DNA from: CBDCTM01 sp965222005
GTDB lineage: Bacteria; Bacteroidota; Bacteroidia; Chitinophagales; Saprospiraceae
Direction: 5' to 3'
DNA: 64,000 nt
NCBI GenBank assembly: GCA_965222005.1
Contig: OZ244935.1
Coordinates: 4,774,001 to 4,838,000, forward strand
Under the pieces are notes generated by a model. The model worked only from the letters and a program-made list of their open reading frames with translations. It did not search any database and was not told where the DNA came from. Both the position numbers and the translations under genes were made by a program. Shown one piece after another: positions 53,395-63,113 of the stretch (position 1 is its first letter; the number at the start of each line of letters is the position of its first letter).

Positions 53395-54432
53395 ATGAAG
53401 CAATCACTACTCCTGCTTTTCTCTTTTTTGCTACTCCAAACGAGCTTTGCTCAGGATAAGCACTTTACCCAGTTTTATGCCTCTCCCCTTACACTCAACC
53501 CCGCCCTCACCGGCGCTTATGATGGGCGCTTCCGCGTGTATGGCATCTACCGCGATCAGTGGCGTGGCGCACTCGAAAGCCCTTATGTCACCTTCGCCGG
53601 CGGTGTGGATGTGCGTTGGGACGTAGAGCTCGATTCCCGCTACAAGGACGCCTTCGCTGTAGGGCTGTTGTTTTTTAATGACAAAGTAGGTGGAATAGAC
53701 TTCAACACCAACCAGATAGCACTATCTGCAGCTTTTCACAAGGGATTGGATTTCGACAAAAAGCAGTTTCTTTCGCTGGGTGTACAGGCGGGGCTGGCAC
53801 AGCGCAATATCAACTACGAAGAGCTAACCTTCGATGACCAATTCAATGATCTCAATGCTTACAATTTGCCCACATTTGAGAGCCTGCCCGAAAACAACTT
53901 CTCCTTTTCCGACTTCAATGTAGGGCTCAACTATATCTTCAGGCCCAGGCGGGGCATGGCCGTTTTTGCAGGCGGATCGCTACACCACTTTTTACAACCC
54001 CAACTTAGCTTCTATCCTGAGGAAGAAGGTGGCGACAGCAAATTGTATATGAAAATCAATGGCCAGTTAAGTGTTCAATTGCCCATAAATGACCGGATTT
54101 CCCTGATTCCCAGAGCGCTTTTTGCCAAGCAGGGCCCTCACCTCGAGGTCAATGCCGGCTCAAATCTGCGCTACAAGCTCAATAACTACAACAGCAACGC
54201 CATTCAATTTGGCAGCTGGGCACGGCTCGTATCCAATGAAGATGACAGCATCGGGCTGGATGCAGTGATTTTGATGGTAGGCTTTGAAGTGGGCAGCGTT
54301 TTGTTCGGTTTAAGCTACGACCTCAACCTCGATGACCTGGCCAATTACCAAAAAGGCCAAAATGCTTTTGAGTTTTCCGTCACCTACCAGGGCAGCTTCG
54401 ATGATGACTCTATACTTTGCCCGAAGTTTTAA
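53395..54432 (+). CDS. PorP/SprF family type IX secretion outer-membrane protein
   Basis: Signal peptide MKQSLLLLFSFLLLQTSFAQ leads into the PorP/SprF signature DKHFTQFYASPLTLNPALTG and a YRDQWRGALESPYVTF beta strand, followed by a barrel with many short strands. PorP/SprF proteins act with T9SS to export or anchor partner adhesins such as SprB; the SprB-repeat gene lies 3.6 kb downstream. 345 residues is normal. Good-quality coding, composition like the rest of the chromosome; the AT-rich foreign-looking DNA begins soon after its stop. Confidence 0.93.
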   Translation: MKQSLLLLFSFLLLQTSFAQDKHFTQFYASPLTLNPALTGAYDGRFRVYGIYRDQWRGALESPYVTFAGGVDVRWDVELDSRYKDAFAVGLLFFNDKVGGIDFNTNQIALSAAFHKGLDFDKKQFLSLGVQAGLAQRNINYEELTFDDQFNDLNAYNLPTFESLPENNFSFSDFNVGLNYIFRPRRGMAVFAGGSLHHFLQPQLSFYPEEEGGDSKLYMKINGQLSVQLPINDRISLIPRALFAKQGPHLEVNAGSNLRYKLNNYNSNAIQFGSWARLVSNEDDSIGLDAVILMVGFEVGSVLFGLSYDLNLDDLANYQKGQNAFEFSVTYQGSFDDDSILCPKF

Positions 54433-54499
54433 AGCTTTATGGTAATTTTCATGCTAACCCTCTTTTACTTTTTCCCTGCCGTAGAGCTCTACTGACTGA

Positions 54500-54751
54500 T
54501 TGCAGCTGGCTGCTCTCACACAGCAGTGCCAAGCTTCCGGAACACCTGGACACGTGACTGATTATGATGGAGATGATTTAAGTGAAATTTTTGAAAATGG
54601 TACAAGTTTTACTAACCCTAATGACCGATTTAGTGCATGGCCTGGAATGGAAAGTGATGATGAAGTTTATGCTGGAGGCCACGTTGAAGAAGCAGGAATT
54701 AATGCAGCAGATATCACTAAAGATTGGGCCGCACCAGGTTCACAGTGGTAA
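54500..54751 (+). CDS. Short orphan reading frame after PorP, possibly a gene fragment
   Basis: 83 codons from a TTG; a stop directly precedes it. I recognise no family. It is acidic (DYDGDDLSEIFENGT, GMESDDEVYAGGHVEEAG) and ends DWAAPGSQW four bases before the HEAT-like gene. Base composition changes from chromosome-like to AT-rich within its first 20 codons, so it may be a remnant at a junction, e.g. the C-terminal end of a toxin or surface protein. Confidence 0.35.
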   Translation: MQLAALTQQCQASGTPGHVTDYDGDDLSEIFENGTSFTNPNDRFSAWPGMESDDEVYAGGHVEEAGINAADITKDWAAPGSQW

Positions 54752-54787
54752 AACATGATTTCAATAACAGTTTATAAACGAAAAAGA

Positions 54788-56212
54788 ATGAATAATAAAT
54801 ATATTTTCTCTCAACTACTATTCTTTTGGGCTTTTAATGTTTTTTGTCAGCATGGAGAGTTTATATCAATGGAAGAGGTGACATTAGAAGATAATTTATT
54901 TCAGATTCAGTGGATGAATGAAATAAATAATGCCGAAAAAGAAATAATTAGGCTTGGCTTGGCTTCTCAAAATACAGATGTTCAAATAGAAGCTATTAAA
55001 GCACTTAGCATTCATCATTTAGAGGAATTTAATTCAGAACTATCTAAATTTGAGCGGCATGCTATATCATCTATCTCCTCTAAAATTAGTTCTATAATTT
55101 TAGAAGGTTTTCAACAAGATCAAGATGGTTTCTATCAATATTTGATAAGTAGAGCGGTGGAAGCTGATTTAACTCTTTCAAAAAGAAAGATAAGTCATGG
55201 GGGTACTTCTGCTAGTGATGTTTTAGTATCAATATTGACAATTGTAAAATGTAAAAATATAAGATTGAACAAGGAGACTTCCTTTTACTTACCTGAATCG
55301 TGGCTTTCTGAATACCAAAAGCTTGTATTGAGTTTTAGTGAACTTTCTGAAGAAGATGCAATCGATCAAATTTTTTCCAAAGTTTTAAATACCAATAAAG
55401 CATTTGTATTTGAATATGATCTTTTGAAAGTTTTAAATTCTTATGGGCTTTCTGCAACGAGTAAAACAGTTAATAACATTACTAATAAAGATTCTTTAAA
55501 ACAAAGTTCACCATATGGAAGAATAATTCTTTTAAATAATCTCAAGCAAAATGTAAGACTGTTATCAGCAGAGGATAAGCAAAGAATAAGAAATCTACTA
55601 GATGACAAAAATACTAGAGCTAAATATTTTGAAATTCCTTCCTCTTTAAAAGTTTTATCAATAATACTTGAGGAACATATCCAACCAGAGATTAATTATG
55701 ATAATATTCAATCAAGATTGAAAGTTTTAGGAGATCCACAGAAAAAAGAAGAAATGCTAAAATCTTTGATGAAAAAAATTAAAAAGAATAGAGGTGTCAA
55801 AGAATCAGATAGTATTCCACAAGAATCAAGAGCACCTTCTTTTTCTCGCCCAGAAGAACGCGGTGAAGATTTCTCCTTCAAAGAAAATCAAGAACTTGTT
55901 AAATACCTCGATGTCTCAAATGATAAAATTGAACAAAGGAAAGCGGCGTATGAGTTAGGAAATAGATATATTCAAGATAACTATCAACCAACTGATGTAG
56001 ATAAACAAATTATTAAAAAAGCAATAGATAGTTATTTTGATATGGCTAAATCTTCAGATTCCAATGTGAGAGAAGAAGGGCGATTTCAAATTCATCGATT
56101 ATGGCATTTGGCAGTTCCAACGCTATTAGATTATTTAAAAGACGATGATCTAACTAAAATGGAATTAGCAGCAAAATCTTTGATTTTAATGCGAAATGAA
56201 GAAATCATTTGA
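54788..56212 (+). pseudogene. HEAT-like exported protein, 5' part, cut by ISKra4 copy B
   Basis: A signal peptide (MNNKYIFSQLLFFWAFNVFCQ, starting at 54788; the in-frame ATG at 54755 adds a basic extension) precedes a helical protein with HEAT-like spacing (RLGLASQNTDVQIEAIKAL near the start, HLAVPTLLDYLKDDDLTKME near the end). The frame stops at a TGA made of the last target base and the first two bases of the inserted IS. The rest of the gene is at 57836-58028; together about 535 codons. AT-rich codon use, unlike neighbours at 35-53 kb. Function unknown. Confidence 0.75.
56203..56210. repeat. Left target duplication of IS copy B
   Basis: AATCATTT here recurs at 57836-57843. Extending by one base each side gives 8 of 9 matches (AAATCATTT against CAATCATTT), in line with the 9-base duplication of copy A. 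Confidence 0.8.
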
Positions 56213-57834
56213 GTGCATGACAAATTAGGGGTTTTGTATTTAAGCAGCTAATCGGACTAAATTTACTTTTCGTTCCCTTAGTCTGACGAATTGTATAAAA
56301 TCTTCGATGTCTCCGTTTTGTTTTACAGCTCTAAGGTCAAGCATGTTTTGCGCCCCCTTGGATGACCATCTCATACCGCTTTGCTCCATTCTATCTTTGA
56401 CCAAATGCTTACAAGTAGACTCTGCCAGAGCTGAACTGATTGGATACCCCTTTTTCAAAAAATCAGCGTAATTCATTTTGTGTTTATGGTTAGTCAAATA
56501 GGTGATTGCCTTATTTAACTGCTTCTTTTTGTTTGTCGATAATTCTGTTTTGTCTCTATTCAACACAAGGTCTTTTATTACCTTTTCAGTTCCTCCTTCC
56601 AATATATCTTTTAACACCCCTCTGACCCAGCTTGTTCTCAACTTAGAACTTTCTCCAAATATGGCATTGGCACAATCCCAAACGTATTCGCTTACATGGA
56701 CTATGTCTAAAATGATTCCATCAAATTGACCTTCCAGATTATTCTTCTTTATGCTTGCCAGTATTTTATCTTCCAAGCCTATTCCGGCATCTATGGGGAT
56801 GACGAATCGACTTTGGGAGTTGGTCATTTTTGATTTTAAATCTTCTATCCCATAATCTATTGCCTTTTGCTGATTGGCTAAAAATGCTCTACGGTGAATT
56901 TTAGTGTGCATCTTATTTTCCGTTTTCTTTTGTTGTGTTGATGCTGGTTCGTCCTCTTGAGCAGCTTCTTTTTGCACTCCCATCAAGCCATCCAATATCT
57001 GGTCGGCAGTCCTTTGTTGAGGCGTAAAAACAGAGGTAACTGACACTGTCGCACTTTGTTTCTTACCCTTTTTCTCCCCTTTGCTTAGCCGCTTTTTGGG
57101 ATTGGCCTCCTTTTGTTGTACTGCCTTTATCTTCGGCAATCCTTTACCATCAAAGGTAGTGCTAAAAAACAACGCTTCATCTTCTTGAGCTTCTTCTCGC
57201 TCCAACTCATAGTACTGATCAACGTACTCGCCCAAATGATTGACATTTCTCTCCGAAGATTTTCCACTCAGATTCAAACCTAATAATTTATTCACTATCA
57301 CTACGCTTTCTTTGTAACTCCCCTGGGTAGCACTTCCCCCTACCAACTCTTGTAGATTGTACGACCAATAACAACCCTTGGGCAACTGCAAATAATCGTC
57401 TATTTTATAAAATTGACCGCGTTGAGTACTCAAATACGATGGACGATGGATTTGTATCAGACCAAACAAACTGAGGTAGTTCCGCTTCTTTGTCCCTTTA
57501 CTCCTGTAGCTCTCTCCTGATTCCAAAATCGGGAGATATTCCTCAACCTTTTTTAACTTTTGCTTGATTATGTAGTTCAATAGCAACAGTCCCAGCTTCA
57601 GCAATTCACTTAGTAGGCTTAGTTCTATTTTATCAATCCCTACATCCTGCTCTACATATTCATCACTTAGGTCAACCAATCTTCCGATTTCTTCTTCTAT
57701 TTTTTGTATTAGTACTTTTTTGTCCATACCTTGAATTAGAGTTTGAGGGTCAGTAAATCTATTTTCTAACTTAAATTTACTAAATTCCTTCAAACTCTTC
57801 TCATTTTAGGATTCCTCCAATTTGTCTCGCACTC
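56211..57834 (-). mobile_element. ISKra4-family insertion sequence, copy B (1624 bp), inverted
   Basis: Same length and same terminal repeats as copy A (GAGTGCATGACAAATT at the left, GAGTGCGAGACAAATT read inward at the right), in the opposite orientation. Its transposase is identical residue for residue to copy A. It interrupts the HEAT-like gene. Confidence 0.92.
56240..57793 (-). CDS. ISKra4-family transposase (copy B)
   Basis: Identical to the 17787-19340 protein: TTG start, catalytic motif blocks FDGKGLP, ILDIVHVSEYVW and AESTCKHLVKDRMEQSGMRW. The identity implies recent transposition or gene conversion between the copies. Confidence 0.9.
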   Translation of the reverse strand: MKEFSKFKLENRFTDPQTLIQGMDKKVLIQKIEEEIGRLVDLSDEYVEQDVGIDKIELSLLSELLKLGLLLLNYIIKQKLKKVEEYLPILESGESYRSKGTKKRNYLSLFGLIQIHRPSYLSTQRGQFYKIDDYLQLPKGCYWSYNLQELVGGSATQGSYKESVVIVNKLLGLNLSGKSSERNVNHLGEYVDQYYELEREEAQEDEALFFSTTFDGKGLPKIKAVQQKEANPKKRLSKGEKKGKKQSATVSVTSVFTPQQRTADQILDGLMGVQKEAAQEDEPASTQQKKTENKMHTKIHRRAFLANQQKAIDYGIEDLKSKMTNSQSRFVIPIDAGIGLEDKILASIKKNNLEGQFDGIILDIVHVSEYVWDCANAIFGESSKLRTSWVRGVLKDILEGGTEKVIKDLVLNRDKTELSTNKKKQLNKAITYLTNHKHKMNYADFLKKGYPISSALAESTCKHLVKDRMEQSGMRWSSKGAQNMLDLRAVKQNGDIEDFIQFVRLRERKVNLVRLAA

Positions 57835-57835
57835 C

Positions 57836-58028
57836 AATCATTTTATCAATCATAAAAATTACAGAACAAACTAGACAACCCAAAAAAAAGCAATTACTCC
57901 AATTTGTTTTGACAAGAATGGAAGAGCAACGGGCTACTATTGTTCCCAACCGTCATTGTCTTGATGAGGTAAACTCAAAAAAATTATATAACAAAATAGT
58001 TTCACCTGCATTACAGCGAATGGAATGA
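57836..58028 (+). pseudogene. HEAT-like gene, 3' part after the IS
   Basis: After one target duplication is removed, the frame of 54788-56210 continues without a break: the split codon becomes TTA and reading goes on LSIIKITEQTRQPKKKQLLQ to a TGA at 58026-58028. The restored C-terminus is lysine/glutamine-rich. In the current sequence this piece is only open from a TTG inside the IS end (57822). Confidence 0.8.
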
Positions 58029-58095
58029 AGCTCTGAAGAGGACAGAAGATTATTGTTACATATTTGCGGACTCCACTTACAAACTTTATTTTCTT

Positions 58096-61000
58096 ATGCA
58101 AACTTTATCATTTCATTCCATATATAACTATATTTTTACATTTTTTTTCTTGATTATATCTAATGTCTCTTATTCTGAAATAGAGATAGAGGTCACAAAT
58201 ACTTTAGAAGGTTGCTGTAAAGGTACAATTTCAATCACTGTAGAAGGGACTGCAGGACCTTTTATCATTCAACTTTTTAAGGAGACTGGTACGCCACCAG
58301 GTGATTTCGTTGATGAAGTTTCTGGAATAAATGGTACACACATTTTTACAGATTTATGTGAGGCGGATTATTTGATTAGTATTACTAATTTAATTGGATG
58401 TGAAACATCATTGAGTACATCAGTGGGAGTTTACGCTATTGTTATAGAAGAATCCATCTCCTGCATCTGTACCCCCGACGGCTATGGTAGCATCGATTTA
58501 GAAGTAACAGGAAATACTGATCCCTATACTTTTAATTGGACAGGTCCTAATGGCTTTTCTTCTACGGATCAGGATCTTGATCGTTTGGAGAATAATGGCT
58601 CTTATTATGTAACGGTTACCGATAACAATGGATGTACTGCAAGTAGAAATTTTGACGTGAATTATTGCAATTTCGACTTCCCTGCCTTTACAGAGGAGCT
58701 GGGCAATGACTGCGATGGTCAGGCTACCGGTTTTATTGAAGTGAGCGTTCCTGTCAATAACCTGCTGGTGGAAACACCCCTGGCCTTTGTGTGGTTCCGC
58801 ACCGACGGGCCACAACCCGTTCCGGGGCAGATCACCTCTGATCCACTGGCGGCTTCCTCGAGGCTGGAGCAGGTGGAAGGTGGCAACTACTGCCTCACCG
58901 TACTATCAAACAACGGCTGCCAGGCGCATCAATGCTGGACCATCGAATCCTATGATTGTCCCACCATCACCTATGATATTACGCCCGTTGTCAATGGAAG
59001 TGATGGAATTATCTCACTCAACGTCCAGGGCAATTCAGGGCCTTATACCTATGATTGGGGTTTGAAAGGCATTACCGGGCCTACCCGCAGCGGGCTTTCT
59101 CCGGGCACCTATGGCGTGGTGGTTGCTTATGGCGATGCTGCACGACCCTGCACCAAATCGCTCAGCTTTGAGGTGATGGATTGCCAGGAACTGGAAAATA
59201 ACCTGTCGCTCAGCACCGAAGTAACGCCCATGCAAACGGCCAGCTCCAATGACGGGAAAATTGACCTGACCGTGACCAATGGGGCGGGTTATAACTTATC
59301 TTATGCCTGGCAGGAGACCAACAGCGGGCAAAGCTGGAATACGGAAGACCTGGCGGGCCTGGCAGCCGGGGAGTATTGCGTGACCGTGACGGAGGCCAAT
59401 TGCTCTAATGTTTCGCTGAGTACTTGTGTGGAAATATGCTCCTTCGGGCTCAGAATAGCCGAAGGGGAGTTGAGTTGTACGGGCGCACTATTGTCGGCCA
59501 ATATCAGCGGTGGCTCCGGGCCTTTTACCTACAACTGGAGCAATGGCGGCAGCACCTCATCTATCAACGGACTATTGGGCGCTACGTATTCGTTGACCGT
59601 TACCGGTGGAAGCCGCTGTACAGCAACGGCAGAAAAGACCATTTCCTTTCCGCCTATGAGCGCACAGATCACTACCACCAATGCTACTATGGGTCAGTCG
59701 AATGGCTCTGCTACGGTGACGGCTGGTGGTGGATTGGCACCCTACACCTATAGCTGGAGTAATGGCATGAGCGGAGCCACTATCACCAATATCCCTTCCG
59801 GCGAATACTGTGTGACGGTTACGGATGTATGTGGCCTTAGCAGTGAAGCCTGCGGGTATGTGGAATGCGAGTTGCCGCCCAGTGACGTTGTGATCCAAGC
59901 CACCGATGTGGATTGTGGCGGTAATAGTATGGGAAACATTACTATCACACTGAATTATCCCGATCCCAATAACACCTTTCTGTGGTCAACAGGAGCTACT
60001 ACTCAAAACCTCAGCAACCTCCCCGCCGGAGAATACTGTGTGACCATCGTAAACGTGACGACCAATTGCTCGTTGAGTGAGTGTGTAGAAATAGCTTCAA
60101 CGGGAGAAGGTGATCTGGATGTGGCTTTCGACCGGACGGTAGGTTGTTTCGGAGGTAGCAATGGCGAGTTGGTGGCGCTGCCCAGTGGCGGTACTACCCC
60201 CTATACCTATCTGTGGCAAAACTACTGGCAGGGGCTGACCTTCACCACCCAAACGATTTCAAACATCCCTGCCGGATGGTATGCCCTTACGGTAACAGAT
60301 GCCATAGGCTGTACCGTCTCAGATTTTACCTTTTTGTCGGCTATAGTAACCGTTTCAGCTACCGTAGATGTAGATCCGCCTGCTGTATGCGAAGGAGAAT
60401 CAGCAACGGTGACAATGGAAGGTTCGGGCGGAGATGCCCCTTATACTTATTATTGGCGAGCCAGCTCCAGCCAAACGGTTAATACGGCAGGGCCTGCAAC
60501 GGGGCCCGTTTCGGTGACGCTCTCTACGCCTGCCAATTACTTCCTGACGGTTGAGGATAGCGAAGGCTGTGAGAAGCAGACCTGGTTTAAGATGGAGGAA
60601 TCCCCGGAGATGAGTGTTACGGCTGAAGTACAGGATGAATGTGATGGCGGAGCCAATGGAAGTATATCCCTTCTAGCAAGTGGTAGTAGGCCGCCATATA
60701 ATTATATCTGGAGTAATGGGTCTAGCACGGCAACTGTAAATAATTTAAGAGCAGACAATTATTCCGTAACCGTGACCGATGGCAACGGATGTACGAGTGT
60801 ACAAACATATACAATTGATAATAACACTGGTCCAAATGTCACTTTTAACAATTGTGGAACTTATATCGGAGCTATTGTAATTGGTTCTTCTCCTTTCACG
60901 TACTTGTGGAGTACAGGAGAATCAACTACTGTTGCTAATAACTTGACAGCGGGTTTATATTCAATTACTGTTACAGATAGTAATGGCTGTTTTGCAATTC

Positions 61001-61098
61001 GACAGCAGATTGTTTCACAGGAAGATATTATTGAAATCTCTATTCTTACAATCAGAGGTGCTACATTGGAACCGCCAGATATATGCGGAATCTTTTAA
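58096..61098 (+). CDS. SprB-repeat surface adhesin, first part (frameshifted)
   Basis: A signal peptide (ending ISNVSYS) is followed by about twelve SprB-type repeats of 60-80 residues, each with a pattern like NGxIxxxxSGG..PYTYxWSNG..T..I.NL.AGxYxVTVTDxNGC (clear examples SGGSGPFTYNWSNGGS, GGLAPYTYSWSNGMS, SGSRPPYNYIWSNGSS). SprB-like proteins are T9SS-exported, filament-forming cell-surface adhesins used in gliding or attachment. The frame ends at a TAA (61096-61098) just after PDIC, where the next repeat continues in another frame. Base composition varies along the gene: AT-rich 58096-58440, richer in GC about 58680-60640, AT-rich again after 60650. Confidence 0.87.
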   Translation: MQTLSFHSIYNYIFTFFFLIISNVSYSEIEIEVTNTLEGCCKGTISITVEGTAGPFIIQLFKETGTPPGDFVDEVSGINGTHIFTDLCEADYLISITNLIGCETSLSTSVGVYAIVIEESISCICTPDGYGSIDLEVTGNTDPYTFNWTGPNGFSSTDQDLDRLENNGSYYVTVTDNNGCTASRNFDVNYCNFDFPAFTEELGNDCDGQATGFIEVSVPVNNLLVETPLAFVWFRTDGPQPVPGQITSDPLAASSRLEQVEGGNYCLTVLSNNGCQAHQCWTIESYDCPTITYDITPVVNGSDGIISLNVQGNSGPYTYDWGLKGITGPTRSGLSPGTYGVVVAYGDAARPCTKSLSFEVMDCQELENNLSLSTEVTPMQTASSNDGKIDLTVTNGAGYNLSYAWQETNSGQSWNTEDLAGLAAGEYCVTVTEANCSNVSLSTCVEICSFGLRIAEGELSCTGALLSANISGGSGPFTYNWSNGGSTSSINGLLGATYSLTVTGGSRCTATAEKTISFPPMSAQITTTNATMGQSNGSATVTAGGGLAPYTYSWSNGMSGATITNIPSGEYCVTVTDVCGLSSEACGYVECELPPSDVVIQATDVDCGGNSMGNITITLNYPDPNNTFLWSTGATTQNLSNLPAGEYCVTIVNVTTNCSLSECVEIASTGEGDLDVAFDRTVGCFGGSNGELVALPSGGTTPYTYLWQNYWQGLTFTTQTISNIPAGWYALTVTDAIGCTVSDFTFLSAIVTVSATVDVDPPAVCEGESATVTMEGSGGDAPYTYYWRASSSQTVNTAGPATGPVSVTLSTPANYFLTVEDSEGCEKQTWFKMEESPEMSVTAEVQDECDGGANGSISLLASGSRPPYNYIWSNGSSTATVNNLRADNYSVTVTDGNGCTSVQTYTIDNNTGPNVTFNNCGTYIGAIVIGSSPFTYLWSTGESTTVANNLTAGLYSITVTDSNGCFAIRQQIVSQEDIIEISILTIRGATLEPPDICGIF

Positions 61099-61906
61099 CG
61101 ATGGACATATTGACATTGATGTTTCCGGGGGTGTACCTCCCTACACCTATCAATGGAGCAATGGAGCCACTACTGAAGATTTAAATAACATTTATACAGG
61201 AACTTACTCGGTGACCGTAACTGACACAAGAGGATGCACTGCTACCGCCCTATCACTTGAAGTGCCGGAATGTTACCCACATGCTCCTCCTATACTTTCG
61301 ATTTTGCCTACAAATATAACACCTTGTACTGACCGAGGAACAAATGATGGAGCCATTACCGCAACTTTATATTACTCAAATTCTCCTATTGAGATAAACT
61401 GGACAGGACCTAATGGCTTTACAGCTAATGGCTCCTTAGATATAGACGGCCTAACACATGGAACATATACAATAACCATCATTGATAATTGTAGTAGCCC
61501 TATAAGTAGAGATGTTAGTTTACGATGTATTTCGGAATGTGGTGAATCAAACTTAGATGATGTGCCTTATTACCTTACCACTTTTGTATTTAAGACAGAA
61601 AATGCATGTTTAGAACCAGGAGGAGGGGCTTCAAAAATAAAATTTGATGGTTTACAAAATTTAAGACAATATTATTATGATGCTAGCCCATGGACTATAG
61701 TTTGGCCTGATGGACAAATGACAAATATCAACATCATTGACAATGGTGGAAATAATTATAGTTATACTATATATTCAGGCCCTACGGAAGTTGATGTAAC
61801 TCAAGATGTGCCTAATAATTTTAAAGTAAAAATTCTAAGTTACTATACACTTTTGAATCCCATTTTCCAATACCCTGACTTCCAGATTGGGATTTCAGGC
61901 AGATAA
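60983..61906 (+). pseudogene. SprB-repeat adhesin, second part (frame-shifted, ended by IS4)
   Basis: Repeat-like sequence in this frame begins at about 61085 (AESFNDGHIDIDVSGG) and encodes two more repeats (ending VTVTDTRGC and ITIIDNC) and a distinct region (NLDDVPYYLTTFVFKTENACL). The shift from the first part lies at 61081-61098; joining needs two bases restored (GC in a GCGCGG context) or one removed. From 61836 onward the sequence is the IS end, so the last 24 codons (NPIFQYPDFQIGISGR and preceding) are not part of the original protein. Confidence 0.8.
61827..61835. repeat. Left 9-bp target duplication of IS4-type element
   Basis: TAAAAATTC, repeated exactly at 63105-63113. Confidence 0.9.
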
Positions 61907-63104
61907 TATGTTACAAATTCGACTAAATCTTGAACAGTATGGACTGTGTTTTTCAAATTATCATAACCCAATCTGAACAACGAGATTGATTTTGACTTTT
62001 TACCGTTGTAAGATTTTAGTTTTATTTTTTCTGATTTTCGACATTCTATGCCTTTTAAAATCGACAATACATAACAAAACGCAGTCACTGCCATCATTAA
62101 TTGAGCTTTTAACTTGTCGACCAAATTAAGGTCTTCTAAATTAAATCCATTTGATTTGTTATGATAAAAGAACACTTCAATACTCCATCTTTTTGGAAAA
62201 CTAGTTCTAATCCATTCAACATCTGGTTGGTCGGAAATCAAGACCATCCAATTATCATTTTTTCGTTTGCGCTTTGCGGTATTTACAAATACAGTATAAA
62301 ACAATAATTCTCCGTTTATAAATACTGCTTCTTGAAAATAGCCCTTTTTATTGATCGAACTGATTATATGATCTTCTAAATAAGGAATTAATACTCCTGT
62401 TGATATAGATAATTCTTTCCAGTAATCCTGCCACCTAGCCCTAATTACAAAGGAAAAACCTACTCTTGTCAAAAAACTAAACCATTTTTCTCCAATAAAT
62501 TCTCTGTCTCCTAACAAGGTAATTTTAATATCTTGATGAAATTGCCAAACTTTAAAAAATCGTTCGATTAACTCAATTCTTTCTTCCTCAGAAGTGTTAC
62601 CTCGTTTGTTATATAATTGCCATAATATTGGAATGAATATACCATTTGGAAGTATTAGGCCGATATAGCAAACATTAATATTTATAACACCAATTTTCCA
62701 ATTAGTCCGATCTATTGACATGAAAACTTCACCTTGAAAATCTATGAGGTAAATAATTAATCTTGATATGCCAACACAAAATGCATCAATGTTTTTTATT
62801 TTGAAAAATCTGATTAACCTAGTATAGGTTGAATTTATATTTAAATCTTTGCGGCCCAGTATTGATCCAAATTCAGACCTACATTTATATAAACAAACTG
62901 TTCTGCATCTAATTATGCATTGACACAGTAATATAAATACTTTTACTACGCAGATTCGGTGTACTGGAAAAAATCGTTTAATTTCACCAACTGGAGGGAG
63001 TTGAGTAATCATAGTATGTATGGGTTTTCGTCGATTCAAACATACAAGATTATTTTACAACTCTCTCTATTTCAATGAACTATAAAAAAGTGTATAGTAA
63101 CTTA
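61836..63104 (-). mobile_element. IS4-family insertion sequence (1269 bp) in the adhesin gene
   Basis: Bounded by 19-base perfect terminal inverted repeats, TAAGTTACTATACACTTTT at the left and its inverse at the right end (63086-63104), with a perfect 9-base target duplication. One transposase gene, whose stop codon lies inside the left terminal repeat. Confidence 0.93.
61843..63039 (-). CDS. IS4-family transposase
   Basis: 398 residues (or 389 from the second Met at 63012). DDE catalytic residues: Asp in MSIDRTNWKIG near 108, Asp in LLGDREFIGEK near 183 and Glu in the YREK-like block KRWSIEVFFYHNKSNGF near 295. The family match is by these motifs. Looks intact. Confidence 0.9.
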   Translation of the reverse strand: MNRRKPIHTMITQLPPVGEIKRFFPVHRICVVKVFILLCQCIIRCRTVCLYKCRSEFGSILGRKDLNINSTYTRLIRFFKIKNIDAFCVGISRLIIYLIDFQGEVFMSIDRTNWKIGVININVCYIGLILPNGIFIPILWQLYNKRGNTSEEERIELIERFFKVWQFHQDIKITLLGDREFIGEKWFSFLTRVGFSFVIRARWQDYWKELSISTGVLIPYLEDHIISSINKKGYFQEAVFINGELLFYTVFVNTAKRKRKNDNWMVLISDQPDVEWIRTSFPKRWSIEVFFYHNKSNGFNLEDLNLVDKLKAQLMMAVTAFCYVLSILKGIECRKSEKIKLKSYNGKKSKSISLFRLGYDNLKNTVHTVQDLVEFVTYYLPEIPIWKSGYWKMGFKSV

Positions 63105-63113
63105 TAAAAATTC
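63105..63113. repeat. Right 9-bp target duplication of IS4-type element
   Basis: TAAAAATTC, identical to 61827-61835. Confidence 0.9.
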
